Source: an uncultured Bacteroidales bacterium
Lineage (GTDB): Bacteria; Bacteroidota; Bacteroidia; Bacteroidales; UBA4417
Length of the DNA stretch: 5,494 nt
NCBI GenBank assembly: GCA_937965665.1
Contig: CALCJE010000310.1
Location: 1-5,494 of the forward strand
Direction: 5' to 3'
The translations under genes were made by a program, and so were the position numbers. Below the pieces are notes generated by a model. It was not told the origin of the DNA and searched no databases. It worked only from the letters and a program-made list of their open reading frames with translations. Shown here piece by piece: positions 1-5,494 of the stretch; positions within the stretch are counted from its first letter, which is position 1; every line of letters starts with the position of its first letter.

Positions 1-1330
1 AGTACTCAATCCCTCTCGAAAGTTCACTGTCAGTATATGTGGTGTCGGGAGTTTTGAGCGTGGATATCAACTGGTATCCCGTTGATGGGGGTACACCTGT
101 TTCGCAAGGGCCGGGAAGGTATCCATCTAACCCATTTCGCCTGTAAATGCCATATCCGCTCACATTCGAACAACGATTTTTATTCCAGCTCAGGTGTATT
201 GAATTGCCGGAAGGTGTTGCCACGAGGTTTCTGGGTGCCGGCCCGACCACTTTTATATTCATGCTTTTCAGGTCGAAAAGATTGACCGGTGTAGAATTAT
301 CAGTTGCCTTAAAATATAGCTGGTATGGGTTTTTCCTTACATGATTGCAGGTAGTATTCCAGGTAAAAATGCCGGTATTATGTGCAGATGAATCTCTGGT
401 AGTGAAAACTGCAGGATTCGCTATTTCGAAGGGTGCTCCTGCTGCAGTAATCTTAATCATGTCCAGGTCAACATCAGTTGCCACAACTTTAAATTGCAGG
501 ACAGCGCCTGCTTCCACGCAGGTATCAGGAACAGGTTCAAGAACCGGCGCATTGTTGGTACAGGTAACAATTGTAATTTGCATATCGCGGGTGGTGTACC
601 CGATTTTAACACCGTTTCTCCACTCTTCAATCAAAAATGCGATATTATATTCACCCTGGTTCAGGGGTTTATCCCAACGTATTTCGCCTGTTATGGGGTT
701 AATGGTAAATGAACTCCCTTCGTTGGTTCCCGGGTATGTAAATCCCGGAATATTAACACCACCGGCACCCCTGCAGGTTACCAGCCTGAACGAAAGACTG
801 TCGCCATCGGGATCGTATGCCCCGGGATTATGAATAAAAGGCTGGTTTACACAACCCTGGTCAATAGGCGGAAGCAGCAGAAGTGGCGACGAATTGGGCC
901 CGATAAAGGGATTTATAATGAGTTCGGTTTCAATATACAGCGGAACTTCTACCGAATTGGGGATATTTAATATACCATAGTTCCGGTTCGGGTCTTCGAG
1001 CGAAATTTTGTAGGTGCTGGGACCTGGGAAAGTGTGAATACCGGTATACAGGTTTTTTTTAATATCCGGGCCCACAATTTCACCGGTATGCCCCTGTTGG
1101 TTTACAGGGCCGTTGTTTCGGGGTAATACAGTCTTGGTTTTATCGCCCCAGTCGATCTGAAGTTCGTACCTGTCGGCAGGGCTGGGCGCATAGGAATAAG
1201 TTACGATAGTTACTTCATATGTTGTGCCCGAAATATACCTGAAGGTAATCTCACCTGCTCGCTGGTGGGTAGCCATCAACGGGCCGGTAATCAAGGTCAG
1301 CAGAAAGAGCAGGATGAAAAATTTCTTCAT
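1..1330 (-). CDS. Secreted multidomain surface protein, gliding-motility/T9SS-associated type (3' end missing)
   Basis: The frame is open for 443 codons from ATG at 1330-1328 and has no stop before the left edge, so the C-terminus is missing. Residues 1-20 form a classical signal peptide: KK, then a hydrophobic stretch, ending LMA before THQ. The mature start ATHQRAGEITF resembles the N-terminus of large Bacteroidota proteins annotated with gliding-motility-associated C-terminal domains. An IDWGD segment (59-63) recalls PKD-like folds. AYDPDGDSLSF (171-181) and VVATDVDLD (282-290) are cadherin/Ig-like calcium-loop-type motifs, and ITGEIRW (213-219) is typical of such modules. From about 364 a fibronectin-III-like domain begins (PAPRNLVATPSGNSIHLSWN), continuing past the edge. 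By family analogy the full protein is probably much longer and ends in a type IX secretion sorting domain, but that end is not visible. The specific function is unknown; adhesion or surface structure is an inference. Translation of the whole frame supports a real gene; the plus-strand frames opposite it are antisense shadows. Confidence 0.88.
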   Translation of the reverse strand, partial: MKKFFILLFLLTLITGPLMATHQRAGEITFRYISGTTYEVTIVTYSYAPSPADRYELQIDWGDKTKTVLPRNNGPVNQQGHTGEIVGPDIKKNLYTGIHTFPGPSTYKISLEDPNRNYGILNIPNSVEVPLYIETELIINPFIGPNSSPLLLLPPIDQGCVNQPFIHNPGAYDPDGDSLSFRLVTCRGAGGVNIPGFTYPGTNEGSSFTINPITGEIRWDKPLNQGEYNIAFLIEEWRNGVKIGYTTRDMQITIVTCTNNAPVLEPVPDTCVEAGAVLQFKVVATDVDLDMIKITAAGAPFEIANPAVFTTRDSSAHNTGIFTWNTTCNHVRKNPYQLYFKATDNSTPVNLFDLKSMNIKVVGPAPRNLVATPSGNSIHLSWNKNRCSNVSGYGIYRRNGLDGYLPGPCETGVPPSTGYQLISTLKTPDTTYTDSELSRGIEY

Positions 1331-1393
1331 AATCATCAAAAAAAACAATTCATGAGCGGCACAAGAATCACGCCTTTTTGTACATGTAAACTC

Positions 1394-1401
1394 CAAAAGT
1401 A
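1394..1401 (-). promoter_or_regulatory. Candidate -7 element for the secreted-protein gene
   Basis: On the minus strand this reads TACTTTTG, a full match to the Bacteroidota -7 consensus TAnnTTTG. No good TTTG -33 element lies 19-21 bases upstream. Transcription would begin near 1387, giving a leader of roughly 55-60 bases before the ATG at 1330. The leader contains a run of eight T (1345-1338) and no clear Shine-Dalgarno sequence, as is common in this phylum. Confidence 0.45.
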
Positions 1402-1499
1402 CAAATAAGGTTTTATTTGAATCAGATTAATTGTGAAGTTTTCTGATTTTATCGTGTGCTGTATAATTTCAGGTTGGTATAGGCATGTTGTGCAAGCGA

Positions 1500-1507
1500 T
1501 ATTTTTG
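1500..1507 (+). promoter_or_regulatory. Distal TAnnTTTG octamer upstream of rel
   Basis: TATTTTTG fits the Bacteroidota -7 consensus and is identical to the proximal octamer at 1608-1615. Upstream there is only a weak -33-like GTTG (1473-1476) at a 23-base spacing. If active, it would add a leader of about 130 bases to rel. The motif is T-rich and could occur by chance. Confidence 0.25.
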
Positions 1508-1607
1508 ATAATACTTTGATGCATGATTCATAAATGCTGATCGGATTAAAGGAAAATCTCTATTCTTTTCAGCCAGCATCAGGCGTATTCGCGATCTGTT
1601 TTTTTAG

Positions 1608-1615
1608 TATTTTTG
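1608..1615 (+). promoter_or_regulatory. Candidate proximal -7 element of rel
   Basis: TATTTTTG matches TAnnTTTG and lies 29 bases before the rel start codon. Initiation about seven bases downstream would give a leader of roughly 20-25 bases that includes the AGGAAGGA sequence. No clear TTTG -33 element is visible at the expected distance, so the match rests on the -7 octamer and its position. Confidence 0.45.
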
Positions 1616-1626
1616 ACAACTAAAGC

Positions 1627-1634
1627 AGGAAGGA
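1627..1634 (+). promoter_or_regulatory. Ribosome-binding-like site of rel
   Basis: AGGAAGGA ends 10 bases before ATG 1645 and is purine-rich like a Shine-Dalgarno sequence. The downstream Fur-family gene and purA have none, so this site stands out and supports ATG 1645 as the rel start. Confidence 0.5.
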
Positions 1635-1644
1635 TCCCCGATAT

Positions 1645-3870
1645 ATGTATACTATTGATCTGCAGAAGGAGAAAAAGGAAATTGTAAAGCGTTACCGGGC
1701 GCTGATGCGGGCCTGGAGCGCAAATAAGGGAGTGCAGAAGAATAATCAGGTGCGCAAGGCTTTTATTATGGCTTCGCAGGCTCACTTTACCATGCGCCGG
1801 CGAACGGGCGAACCTTATATCTACCACCCGCTCGAAGTTGCCCGCATCGTGGCAGGTGAAATCGGGCTGGGCGAAACAGCCATCATCAGCGCACTGTTAC
1901 ACGATGTTGTTGAGGATAATCCCGATTATACCATCGAAATGATCAGGCAGAAATTCGGGGATAAGGTGGCGTATATTGTGGATGGACTTACCAAAATCAA
2001 AGATGGTTACGAACGACTGGAATCGACGGCACAGGTTGAAAGTATCAAGAAAATGCTGCTCACCCTGAGCGATGATGTTAGGGTGATCCTGATAAAACTG
2101 GCCGACAGGTTGCACAATATGCGTACACTCGACTCGATGCCGGCTTCGAAACAACATAACATTGCCGCCGAAACCCTTTACCTTTATGCTCCGCTGGCGC
2201 ACCGGCTGGGGTTGTATGTAATTAAAAGCGAACTCGAGGACCTGGCGCTTAAATACAACGAACCCGAAATTTACCGAACCATTTATTTAAAACTTCAGAA
2301 AACCGAACTCGAGCGTAAAAGCTTTATTCAGAAGTTTATCTATCCCATTAAAAAAGCACTGGCCGCCCAGGGTATAGAATACGAAATCGACACCCGCGAT
2401 AAATCAGTTTACTCCATTTATAAAAAAATGCAGGTAAAGGAAATTCCTTTCGAGGAGGTTTACGACCTGTTTGCTGTACGCATTATCATAGAATCACCCC
2501 CCGAACAGGAAAAAATTGATTGCTGGCGGGTTTATACACTGATTACCGATAATTACAATCCAAAGCAAAACCGCCTGCGCGACTGGATATCGACACCAAA
2601 AGCCAATGGCTACGAATCGCTGCATACCACCGTGATGAGCCCTGCCGGGCAATGGGTCGAAGTGCAGATACGTACCCGGCGAATGCACGAAATAGCCGAA
2701 CGTGGTTATGCCGCCCATTGGAAATACAAACAGAAAATTGACAAGGATAAAGCCCAGGAATCAGGGTTGGATGAATGGCTGGTCGAAATACGCAAAATCC
2801 TGAAATCGCCCGACGCAAACACTTTGAATTTCCTCGACGACATCAAGCTTACGCTTTTCAGCGACGAGGTTTTTGTCTGGACCCCCAAAGGACATCTGAA
2901 ATCATTGCCTTCGGGCAGTTCAGTTCTCGATTTTGCTTACCTGGTGCACACTGAACTTGGTAACCATTGCATCGGCGTAAAAGTAAACCGGAACCTGGTT
3001 CCGCTCGATCAGAAGTTGCGAAGCGGCGACCAGGTCGAAATAATTGCTTCCAAGAAGAGTTTTCCGAAAGAGGAGTGGCTTGAGTACGTGATTACACCCC
3101 GTGCCCGATACAGTATAAAAGAATCGTTGAAAGAACAGCGGAAAGCACTTGCCGCCGAAGGACGGATGAAGCTTGAAGAAATTTTTAAGCAGCATAATTT
3201 CAAATTCAGCAAAACCGCAGTGGCCCGTTTCAGCGAATTTATGGGCTATACCAGTTCTGCAGACCTGTTTTATAAAATGTACCTCGAAGAAATTCCGCTC
3301 GACCAGGTAACCCGTTTTATTGTGCAGGAAAATGCCGAAGCACTGCGCCTGGCTCAGGGCGATAATAAAACCGGAACAGCGGCCACGGCCCTGCAGGGAA
3401 AGCCAAAGGCCAAGCAGGCCGTGGTTTACGATATGGACGACCTGAACTTTGGCATTGCCACCTGCTGCCACCCGTTGCCCGGTGACGAAATTATTGCCTT
3501 TACACCCGACGGCTCCCGCTGGGTGATTCACCGCACCAACTGCCCCGAAGCTATCGAATTAATGGCCCGTATGTCGTCGCGGATTATACATGCAAACTGG
3601 AGCAACAAACACCTCAATACTTACCTCGGCGGGCTGAAAATAAGCGGTTTCGACCGTAAAAGCATGATCTCTGATATTATCAGGGTAATCAGCGACGAAA
3701 TGCATTTTAATGTGAGGTCATTTCATATCGATACTTCCGGCGACCTGTTTGAGGCATATCTCAGTTTCTTTATCCACGACACACTCGACATCAACCGGGT
3801 GGTGGAACAAATCAAACAGATTGAAGGTGTTTCAGCAGCTTCGCGTATGATGAAGTTTGTGAAAACATAA
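1645..3870 (+). CDS. rel: Bifunctional (p)ppGpp synthetase/hydrolase, long RelA/SpoT homologue
   Basis: Complete 741-residue cytosolic protein, normal length for a long RSH, which transfers pyrophosphate from ATP to GTP/GDP and can hydrolyse (p)ppGpp. The HD hydrolase region (about 45-195) keeps the expected metal and catalytic residues: H61, HDVVED at 86-91, and LADRLHNM with D154 and N158. The synthetase region (about 245-360) has RDKSVYSIYKKM (251-262), D274 in YDLFAVRI, NGYESLHT (321-328) and VEVQIRT with E339. The synthetase loop reads RLRD (310-313): basic as in bifunctional enzymes rather than acidic as in monofunctional RelA. A TGS domain follows (about 405-470, starting DEVFVWTPKG), then a helical region, a low-complexity linker (about 571-590), a Cys/His region (C607, C608, H609, H629, C633) and an ACT domain (about 660-741). 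Both activities are therefore predicted to be intact. The ATG is chosen because AGGAAGGA precedes it and the HD domain lies at normal depth. No convincing terminator follows the stop. Confidence 0.96.
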   Translation: MYTIDLQKEKKEIVKRYRALMRAWSANKGVQKNNQVRKAFIMASQAHFTMRRRTGEPYIYHPLEVARIVAGEIGLGETAIISALLHDVVEDNPDYTIEMIRQKFGDKVAYIVDGLTKIKDGYERLESTAQVESIKKMLLTLSDDVRVILIKLADRLHNMRTLDSMPASKQHNIAAETLYLYAPLAHRLGLYVIKSELEDLALKYNEPEIYRTIYLKLQKTELERKSFIQKFIYPIKKALAAQGIEYEIDTRDKSVYSIYKKMQVKEIPFEEVYDLFAVRIIIESPPEQEKIDCWRVYTLITDNYNPKQNRLRDWISTPKANGYESLHTTVMSPAGQWVEVQIRTRRMHEIAERGYAAHWKYKQKIDKDKAQESGLDEWLVEIRKILKSPDANTLNFLDDIKLTLFSDEVFVWTPKGHLKSLPSGSSVLDFAYLVHTELGNHCIGVKVNRNLVPLDQKLRSGDQVEIIASKKSFPKEEWLEYVITPRARYSIKESLKEQRKALAAEGRMKLEEIFKQHNFKFSKTAVARFSEFMGYTSSADLFYKMYLEEIPLDQVTRFIVQENAEALRLAQGDNKTGTAATALQGKPKAKQAVVYDMDDLNFGIATCCHPLPGDEIIAFTPDGSRWVIHRTNCPEAIELMARMSSRIIHANWSNKHLNTYLGGLKISGFDRKSMISDIIRVISDEMHFNVRSFHIDTSGDLFEAYLSFFIHDTLDINRVVEQIKQIEGVSAASRMMKFVKT

Positions 3871-3945
3871 TCCTGCATTCACATATCCCAGGTTTTTATG
3901 CTTTTGAGCTGCTTCCTGCAGTGCTGGTAAAATATTGCATGGATC

Positions 3946-3962
3946 TGAAAAATATATTTTCA
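3946..3962. promoter_or_regulatory. Inverted repeat TGAAAA-N5-TTTTCA upstream of the Fur-family gene
   Basis: A perfect 6-5-6 inverted repeat (TGAAAA, spacer ATATA, TTTTCA) lies 75 bases after the rel stop and about 65 bases before the Fur-family ATG. Its size is compatible with a dimeric regulator site. It is too AT-rich to be a good terminator. Functional assignment is inference; AT-rich dyads arise easily by chance. Confidence 0.3.
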
Positions 3963-3989
3963 TCTATTTTTATTAATTCTAAATAGAGA

Positions 3990-4010
3990 TAAGAATATTT
4001 TATATTTTTA
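3990..4010. promoter_or_regulatory. 21-bp AT-rich palindrome over the Fur-family promoter region
   Basis: The two 9-base arms TAAGAATAT and ATATTTTTA flank a TTT spacer, and eight of nine positions pair (only G3993/T4007 fails). Fur boxes are dyads of about 19 bp and PerR boxes about 15 bp, both AT-rich, so the size and composition fit an operator for this family although the sequence is not a clear match to either consensus. It overlaps the promoter-like sequence TATATTTT at 4001-4008 and ends 17 bases before the start codon. That placement suggests autoregulation, which is an inference. Confidence 0.4.
4001..4008 (+). promoter_or_regulatory. Possible -7 element of the Fur-family gene
   Basis: TATATTTT matches seven of eight positions of TAnnTTTG counting the free positions; the final G is replaced by T. 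No TTTG -33 element is seen at the right distance. Initiation near 4012-4015 would give a leader of about 15 bases. This is the weakest of the promoter calls, and the octamer lies inside the palindrome at 3990-4010. Confidence 0.25.
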
Positions 4011-4027
4011 CCACCAAATTCATTGCT

Positions 4028-4489
4028 ATGATATCTGATTCAAAGAAAGTTAATTACGAAACTGTCAAGAAGTTGTTTACCGACTATCTTGAAAAGTTAG
4101 GGCATCGTAAAACTCCCGAAAGGTTTACCATACTTAAGGAGATTTATTCAACCGAAGGGCACTTTGATATTGAATCTCTTTATATACAGATGAAAAATAA
4201 CAAGTACAGGGTAAGCCGTGCTACGCTATACAACACCATTGAGTTGCTGCTCAACTGTCATTTGGTTACCAAACATCAGTTCGGAAACAATTGCGCACAA
4301 TTCGAGAAATCGTTTAAATTTAAACAACACGACCATTTTATCGACATCGAAAGCGGTGAAGTACTCGAGTTTTGTGATCCCCGCATACAGGAAATTGTAG
4401 TTTCAGTCGAAAAAACACTGGGTATAAAAGTAACCCACCACTCGCTTACGCTTTTCGGAACAAGAGTAAAAACCGAGGCCGTTAATTAA
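4028..4489 (+). CDS. Fur-family transcriptional regulator lacking CxxC zinc motifs
   Basis: Complete 153-residue protein of normal family length, expected to act as a cytosolic, metal-responsive, dimeric DNA-binding repressor. The N-terminal winged helix includes LGHRKTPERFTILKEIY (24-40), GHFDIESLY with H45, and the recognition helix RVSRATLYNTIELL (61-74). Putative regulatory metal ligands remain in the dimerisation half: E93 (QFE), H101-D102-H103, E114 (EVLEF) and H137-H138 (THHSL). The canonical HxHxICxxCG segment is altered to HDHFIDIESG, so both cysteines of the first structural zinc pair are absent, and the C-terminus (FGTRVKTEAVN) has no second pair. E114 rather than Asp at the PerR-type position argues for Fur-like rather than peroxide-sensing behaviour, but the effector metal cannot be decided. 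No Shine-Dalgarno sequence precedes ATG 4028; the start fits family length. The upstream palindrome suggests autoregulation. Confidence 0.9.
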   Translation: MISDSKKVNYETVKKLFTDYLEKLGHRKTPERFTILKEIYSTEGHFDIESLYIQMKNNKYRVSRATLYNTIELLLNCHLVTKHQFGNNCAQFEKSFKFKQHDHFIDIESGEVLEFCDPRIQEIVVSVEKTLGIKVTHHSLTLFGTRVKTEAVN

Positions 4490-4543
4490 GGTGGATTTCA
4501 TAACGTGTTAGTTCTTTTTTTCAGCGCTGACCATAAATAATTT

Positions 4544-4551
4544 TATCTTTG
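4544..4551 (+). promoter_or_regulatory. purA: Candidate -7 element of the purA promoter
   Basis: TATCTTTG, followed by CA, is a full match to TAnnTTTG and the most typical-looking Bacteroidota promoter core in the window. A -33-like TTTC (4519-4522) lies 21 bases upstream. Transcription would start near 4558, about 43 bases before the purA ATG, so the hairpin at 4565-4585 would lie in the purA leader. A 10-bp perfect palindrome, TCAGCGCTGA (4521-4530), sits between the two elements. Confidence 0.6.
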
Positions 4552-4564
4552 CAACCGTATAAAC

Positions 4565-4592
4565 AGCAACCCCCTCAGGGTTGCTTAATTTT
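4565..4592 (+). terminator. Hairpin with T-rich tail between the Fur-family gene and purA
   Basis: AGCAACCC (4565-4572) pairs perfectly with GGGTTGCT (4578-4585) across a CCTCA loop, giving an 8-bp stem with five G-C pairs, followed by TAATTTT. It looks like an intrinsic terminator, and 75 bases after the Fur-family stop it could end that transcript. It also lies downstream of the best purA promoter match, so it may instead be a leader hairpin or attenuator for purA. The tail is interrupted by AA, which weakens the terminator reading. The tail also contains TAATTTTG (4586-4593), another full -7 consensus match that would give a nearly leaderless purA transcript. Confidence 0.55.
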
Positions 4593-4600
4593 GTGTGCAA

Positions 4601-5494
4601 ATGAAAGTAGATGTATTGCTTGGCCTGCAATGGGGCGACGAAGGAAAAGGAAAAATAGTGGATGTGCTTACTCCACAATACGATATTATTGCCAGGTTCC
4701 AGGGAGGGCCAAATGCGGGCCATACCCTGCAGATTGAAGGTGATAAGCATGTGCTGCATACCATTCCCTCCGGCATTTTTCATCCCGAAAAAATAAACAT
4801 CATTGGCAACGGCGTTATCGCTGATCCGTTTATACTTTCCATCGAACTGGCCAAACTGGTGGCTAAAGGTGTAAATCCACGGGTAAACCTGCGCATTTCG
4901 AAACGTGCACACCTTATTTTGCCGACCCACCGCATGCTCGATGCTGCTTACGAACAAGCCATGGGTGCAGGTAAAATCGGCTCGACCCTTAAAGGCATAG
5001 GGCCATGTTATACGGATAAAACTGCCCGTTACGGACTGCGTTTCGGCGATATACTGGCTCCCGATTTCAGGGAAAAATACAATGCGCTGAAGCAACGCCA
5101 TCAGAATATACTCGCATCGTATAATTTCGATATAGAGGCGCAGCTTATTGATAAAATGCCTTTCGGCGAATACGAAAAGAACTGGTTTGCCGCCGTTGAA
5201 GAGCTGAAAACATTCCCGCTTATTGATAGCGAACTGTATATTAACAAGGCCCTGGCCGAAGGCAAAAGTATACTTGCCGAAGGTGCGCAGGGGAGTCTGC
5301 TCGATGTCGACTTTGGTTCCTATCCCTATGTGACCTCATCCAATACCATTACAGCCGGAGTTTGTTCGGGGCTGGGTATTCCGCCATCGGCAGTGGGAAA
5401 AGTGTACGGTGTATTTAAAGCGTATTGCACCCGGGTGGGTAGTGGCCCTTTCCCAACAGAACTGTTCGATGCTACCGGCGAAAAAATACGCGCC
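4601..5494 (+). CDS. purA: Adenylosuccinate synthetase (3' end missing)
   Basis: The frame is open for 298 codons to the right edge; bacterial PurA is usually about 420-430 residues, so roughly 70% is present. The enzyme uses GTP to join IMP and aspartate into adenylosuccinate, the first step from IMP to AMP, in the cytosol. Visible motifs are the N-terminal nucleotide-binding loop GLQWGDEGKGK (8-18) with catalytic D13, FQGGPNAGHT (33-42) with catalytic H41, GSTLKGIGPCYTDKTARYG, EGAQGSLLDVDFGSYPYVTSSN (split here as EGAQGSLLDVDFG then SYPYVTSSN), and CTRVGSGPFPTEL near the cut. D13 and H41 fall at the same numbers as in E. coli PurA, which fixes ATG 4601 as the start. No Shine-Dalgarno sequence is seen. 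The gene is co-directional with rel and the Fur-family gene but has its own promoter match. A minus-strand open frame at 5101-4508 is an antisense shadow. Confidence 0.97.
   Translation, partial: MKVDVLLGLQWGDEGKGKIVDVLTPQYDIIARFQGGPNAGHTLQIEGDKHVLHTIPSGIFHPEKINIIGNGVIADPFILSIELAKLVAKGVNPRVNLRISKRAHLILPTHRMLDAAYEQAMGAGKIGSTLKGIGPCYTDKTARYGLRFGDILAPDFREKYNALKQRHQNILASYNFDIEAQLIDKMPFGEYEKNWFAAVEELKTFPLIDSELYINKALAEGKSILAEGAQGSLLDVDFGSYPYVTSSNTITAGVCSGLGIPPSAVGKVYGVFKAYCTRVGSGPFPTELFDATGEKIRA

Larger units (their letters stand above)
1331..1644. other. Divergent intergenic region between the secreted-protein gene and rel
   Basis: This 314-bp AT-rich gap separates two divergently transcribed genes. 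It holds one TAnnTTTG octamer on the minus strand (1401-1394), two identical TATTTTTG octamers on the plus strand (1500-1507 and 1608-1615), and an AGGAAGGA ribosome-binding-like sequence before rel. A short minus-strand open frame (1524-1336) overlaps the leader of the secreted-protein gene; it lacks recognisable protein features and I do not call it. I see no tRNA, no strong GC hairpin and no recognisable riboswitch here. The stretch between the two plus-strand octamers (about 1515-1607) is unexplained. Confidence 0.6.

Noticed and set aside
345..833. Plus-strand open frame of 162 codons
   Set aside because: It is the antisense shadow of the secreted-protein gene, whose minus-strand frame has a signal peptide and coherent domain motifs across the same bases.
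1355..1375. GGC...GCC hairpin in the secreted-protein leader
   Set aside because: Only about three base pairs form around a long loop, too weak to support a terminator or riboswitch call.
1336..1524. Minus-strand 62-codon frame (starting MHQSIIKNIACTT) in the divergent intergenic region
   Set aside because: It covers the promoter-like octamer and leader of the downstream gene, has no ribosome-binding sequence or recognisable motif, and fits random AT-rich DNA.
2920..3531. Minus-strand open frame of 203 codons inside rel
   Set aside because: It lies wholly antisense to the TGS-to-Cys/His part of an intact, well-conserved rel. It shows no recognisable motifs, and long antisense frames are common opposite such codon usage.
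3871..3945. Terminator for rel
   Set aside because: The stretch contains only short self-complementary pieces such as CTGCAG, with no stable stem followed by a T run. The rel transcript may end elsewhere or continue into the next gene.
4521..4530. Perfect 10-bp palindrome TCAGCGCTGA upstream of purA as an operator
   Set aside because: Several perfect 10-bp palindromes are expected by chance in a window this size. Only its position between the -33 and -7 elements makes it worth recording.
4508..5101. Minus-strand open frame of 197 codons opposite purA
   Set aside because: It is antisense to the conserved catalytic half of purA and spans the purA promoter and hairpin. Nothing in its translation resembles a known protein.

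Overview
The window looks like chromosomal housekeeping DNA from a member of the Bacteroidota, probably Bacteroidales or a near relative. Three things suggest this. There is a secreted protein whose mature N-terminus (ATHQRAGEITF) resembles the large surface proteins of that phylum. Most intergenic regions carry TAnnTTTG-type -7 promoter octamers. Two of the four starts lack any recognisable Shine-Dalgarno sequence. Assignment below phylum level is inference.

Layout. Positions 1-1330 (minus strand) hold the 5' part of a gene for a large exported protein with a signal peptide, extracellular modules and the start of a fibronectin-III-like domain; it runs off the left edge. A 314-bp divergent intergenic region (1331-1644) carries promoter-like octamers for both directions. 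Positions 1645-3870 (plus) encode a complete long RelA/SpoT homologue with HD hydrolase, synthetase, TGS, Cys/His and ACT regions. After a 157-bp AT-rich gap with two inverted repeats comes a complete Fur-family regulator (4028-4489) that lacks the usual CxxC structural zinc motifs. After a 111-bp gap with a strong promoter match and a terminator-like hairpin comes purA (adenylosuccinate synthetase), starting at 4601 and cut by the right edge after 298 codons.

How the genes may work together. Rel makes and degrades (p)ppGpp from GTP/GDP and ATP. PurA uses GTP to commit IMP to AMP synthesis, and E. coli PurA is reported to be inhibited by ppGpp. The co-directional order rel - Fur family - purA therefore puts alarmone metabolism beside a branch point of purine synthesis, with a metal-responsive-type regulator between them. 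I recall a similar order in other Bacteroidales genomes but could not check it. Each of the three genes has its own candidate promoter, so one operon is not required.

I see no tRNA, rRNA, CRISPR array, insertion sequence or phage module, and no convincing undescribed multi-gene system. The most useful leads are the unusual metal-site composition of the Fur-family protein, the palindrome over its promoter, and the hairpin between the purA promoter and its start codon.
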